A stretch of DNA of 64,000 nt, taken from Streptomyces sp. RKAG293 (GTDB taxonomy: Bacteria; Actinomycetota; Actinomycetes; Streptomycetales; Streptomycetaceae). Below are positions 62,617 through 64,000 of the stretch, one piece after another. Position numbers and translations under genes: made by a program. Below the pieces are notes generated by a model, which saw nothing but the letters and a program-made list of their open reading frames with translations, had not been told where the DNA came from and ran no database searches. Location of the stretch: positions 7,921,001 to 7,985,000 of the forward strand of contig NZ_JAJOZB010000001.1 in the NCBI RefSeq assembly GCF_023701745.1, given 5' to 3'. Position 1 is the stretch's first letter; every line of letters begins with the position of its first letter.

Positions 62617-62978
62617 CCACAACCGGCGATGAAGAACTCGACAGCCAGCAGCTCGGCCCGCGATGGCAGGACGCGACACCGCGGGAGCGGCTCGCCCTGA
62701 TCCGCGACTTCCGTCATCGGCCGCTGACTCCCCGGCAGGCGCGCCGGATCCGCATCGTCGTCGCCGCGTTCTTCATGGCCGTCGCGGCGGCCGTGCTGGT
62801 GGTGCGGCTCGGTGACCAGCCGTCGGTCCTGGTCGTCGGCGTGTACGGGGCGGCGCTGATCGTGTGCGGTGTGGTCATCGAGCTGAGCCGCAAGGGCCGG
62901 ACCCGGGTGGCCATGTGGCTGCTGGGCGCCGGTCTCCTCGCGGTCGCCGGCGCCGAACAACTGCTGCGGACCCTCTGA
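62613..62978 (+). CDS. Small membrane protein, function unknown
   Basis: 121 residues from GTG 62613 (GTGA overlap with the ArsR stop). A 45-residue cytoplasmic N-terminus (DATPRERLALIRDFRHRPLT) is followed by three membrane segments: VVAAFFMAVAAAVLVVRLG, SVLVVGVYGAALIVCGVVIE and VAMWLLGAGLLAVAGAEQLL. No family recognised. Likely regulated by the coupled ArsR protein. Confidence 0.8.
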   Translation: MTTTGDEELDSQQLGPRWQDATPRERLALIRDFRHRPLTPRQARRIRIVVAAFFMAVAAAVLVVRLGDQPSVLVVGVYGAALIVCGVVIELSRKGRTRVAMWLLGAGLLAVAGAEQLLRTL

Positions 62979-62999
62979 GCGCCTGCTGGGACGCAGGGG

Positions 63000-63013
63000 G
63001 GAGAGCGCTCTCC
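63000..63013. promoter_or_regulatory. Perfect palindrome GGAGAGCGCTCTCC
   Basis: Shares the GAGAGCGCTCTC core with the operators at 15997 and 61921, but lies between convergent genes, where it could be a remote site or just part of a hairpin. Confidence 0.5.
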
Positions 63014-63024
63014 TTCTGCTGTGA

Positions 63025-63056
63025 CACGGGGCGGCCCACTTCCGGGCCGCCCCGTG
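63025..63056. terminator. Bidirectional hairpin terminator, 13-bp stem
   Basis: CACGGGGCGGCCC pairs exactly with GGGCCGCCCCGTG across ACTTCC, between the convergent membrane-protein and GH55 genes. Confidence 0.85.
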
Positions 63057-63071
63057 CCCCGTCCTCCCGCC

Positions 63072-63140
63072 GTCAGCGGGTTCCAGGTACAGCGGGTTTC
63101 CGGTACTCAGCGGGTTACGGGACTCGGCGGGTTACGGGTA
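63072..63140 (-). repeat. Degenerate tandem repeat covering the GH55 stop codon
   Basis: Four imperfect 16-18-base copies of TCAGCGGGTTACGGGAC (plus-strand reading). On the minus strand two copies carry CCCGTAACCCG, so the TAA stop is duplicated. Confidence 0.65.
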
Positions 63141-64000
63141 CGACGTCACCGTGGACGGCACCGTCGAGGTGCCCGACGTCGGCGACCCGACGTCGTTGAT
63201 GACGTGGGCGTACTGGCCCATGCCGCCGAGCGACACCACCAGCAGGTCGTGGAACTTCACGCCCGGCTTGTTCGGTGCCTCGAAACCGTGCTCCTGCACG
63301 ATCGTCGGATCCGCCGTGAAGTTGCAGTAACTGCCCAGGCCCCAGCCCTCATGCGTCGTGACGTTGTCGTCGACCTTGTAGGCGGCGAAGCCCCTGACAC
63401 TGCCGTTCTGGATGGCGGCCTGGTTCGGCGGGTCGTAGGCGATCTCGTTCTGGAAGAAGATCGTCCTGCCGTTCTCGCCGCTCCACTCTACGTCGTACTT
63501 CTTGAAGTGCTCGACGAAGAGTCCGGTCGCCAGCACATTGGCGCCGTTGACCTTCAGCCCGTAGTCGGACGGGTTGGTGTTCCAGCCGACGCCCGCGCCG
63601 TGGTCGGCGCGCCACAGCCAGGTGTGGTCGATGATCGTGTCGTTGCTGTTCACCTCGACCGCGGTGGTCGCCTGGCCGGGGCCCGCGCCACCGATCCGCA
63701 CGAACACGTCCTGCATGGACGTGGGATCGGCGGCGTGTCCTGCGGAGGATCCGGCCGGGCCGATCTGCAGCAGCACCGGAGAGTTGACCGTACCGGCGTC
63801 GATCAGGAAGCCGGCCAGCTTGACGCCGTCGACGTCGGCGACCTTGACCGCCGCCACGCCGTTGTCCGGAACGATGGTGGCCAGGCCGAGACCGAGCACG
63901 ACGGTGTCCGCGCGGGTCACGTTGATCGCCTGGTCGACGTGGTAAATGCCGGGCGTGAAGAGCAGGTTGAGGCCCTGGGCGAGTGCCGCGTTGATGGTCG
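63132..64000 (-). CDS. GH55 exo-beta-1,3-glucanase, C-terminal part (5' truncated by window edge)
   Basis: 289 codons up to the window end, open throughout. LLFTPGIYHVDQAINVTRADTVVLGLGLATI begins the second beta-helix repeat domain; DVFVRIGGAGPGQAT, DHTWLWRADHGAGVGWNTN and NEIAYDPPNQAAIQNG follow, closely resembling Streptomyces GH55 laminarinases as I remember them (SacteLam55A type). Trp/Asp/Glu-rich loops of the active site are intact in this half. The gene starts outside the window, so its promoter is unseen. Together with the GH16 gene, it suggests beta-1,3-glucan digestion. Confidence 0.85.
   Translation of the reverse strand, partial: TINAALAQGLNLLFTPGIYHVDQAINVTRADTVVLGLGLATIVPDNGVAAVKVADVDGVKLAGFLIDAGTVNSPVLLQIGPAGSSAGHAADPTSMQDVFVRIGGAGPGQATTAVEVNSNDTIIDHTWLWRADHGAGVGWNTNPSDYGLKVNGANVLATGLFVEHFKKYDVEWSGENGRTIFFQNEIAYDPPNQAAIQNGSVRGFAAYKVDDNVTTHEGWGLGSYCNFTADPTIVQEHGFEAPNKPGVKFHDLLVVSLGGMGQYAHVINDVGSPTSGTSTVPSTVTSYP

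Overview
The window is high-GC actinobacterial DNA and almost certainly comes from a Streptomyces or close relative. Coding regions show strong third-position G/C bias, GTG starts are common, and many gene pairs overlap by 4 bases (ATGA or GTGA). CebR-type boxes (TGGGAGCGCTCCCA) sit beside cellulase genes, one sugar ABC system lacks its own ATPase (the MsiK-sharing arrangement), and many secreted multi-domain glycoside hydrolases and Streptomyces-type small proteins are present. Both ends are cut inside genes: a KAS III gene on the left and a GH55 glucanase on the right.

Region 1 (1-11815) is a natural-product locus. A ScoE-like non-heme iron oxidase, a ScoD-like hotdog protein, an acyl-ACP ligase, an ACP and a C-A-PCP-R NRPS are the five genes known to make isonitrile lipopeptides. 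They are preceded by a KAS III that reads without a stop into another ACP, and followed by a metallophore-type ABC importer (lipoprotein, FecCD permease, ATPase). The simplest reading is a locus for synthesis and re-import of an isonitrile metallophore, with copper or zinc as the likely metal.

Region 2 (11973-15700) holds an alpha/beta hydrolase, a TetR regulator and four small unrecognised proteins. Region 3 (15997-20895) is a CUT1 oligosaccharide importer plus a GH1 beta-glucosidase behind a perfect LacI-type palindrome, followed by a phosphodiester-glycosidase-like membrane protein, a DUF6227-like protein and a cupin (20927-23812). Region 4 (23901-30102) is a divergent pair of secreted enzymes (GH87-like and GH71/99-like) that share discoidin modules and probably attack alpha-1,3-glucan.

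Region 5 (30142-45721) is mostly housekeeping and stress functions: ArsR/SRPBCC pair, LysR, FadH 2,4-dienoyl-CoA reductase, PadR, a MarR/MFS divergent pair, a DUF1254/DUF1214 protein, a penicillin-binding-type serine hydrolase, a UBP zinc finger with a CPA1 antiporter, GlsB and SLATT-type membrane proteins, a decayed ECF sigma factor, an SRPBCC protein and an epoxide-hydrolase-like protein.

Region 6 (46038-64000) is a polysaccharide-utilisation area. It has a GH2 enzyme with an arabinofuranose-binding module; divergent GH6 (frameshifted) and GH5 cellulases under CebR-type boxes; an aldose epimerase, a LacI regulator and a complete YtfQRT/YjfF-type sugar importer; and a GH16 plus a GH55 beta-1,3-glucanase. 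Three operator classes can be told apart: TGGGAGCGCTCCCA (cellulases), TGAGAGCGCTCTCA (importer/GH1 and GH16) and TnTAACGTTGTAAA (YtfQ-type importer and GH2). Together with the alpha-1,3-glucan pair they suggest a strain equipped to digest fungal and plant cell walls.
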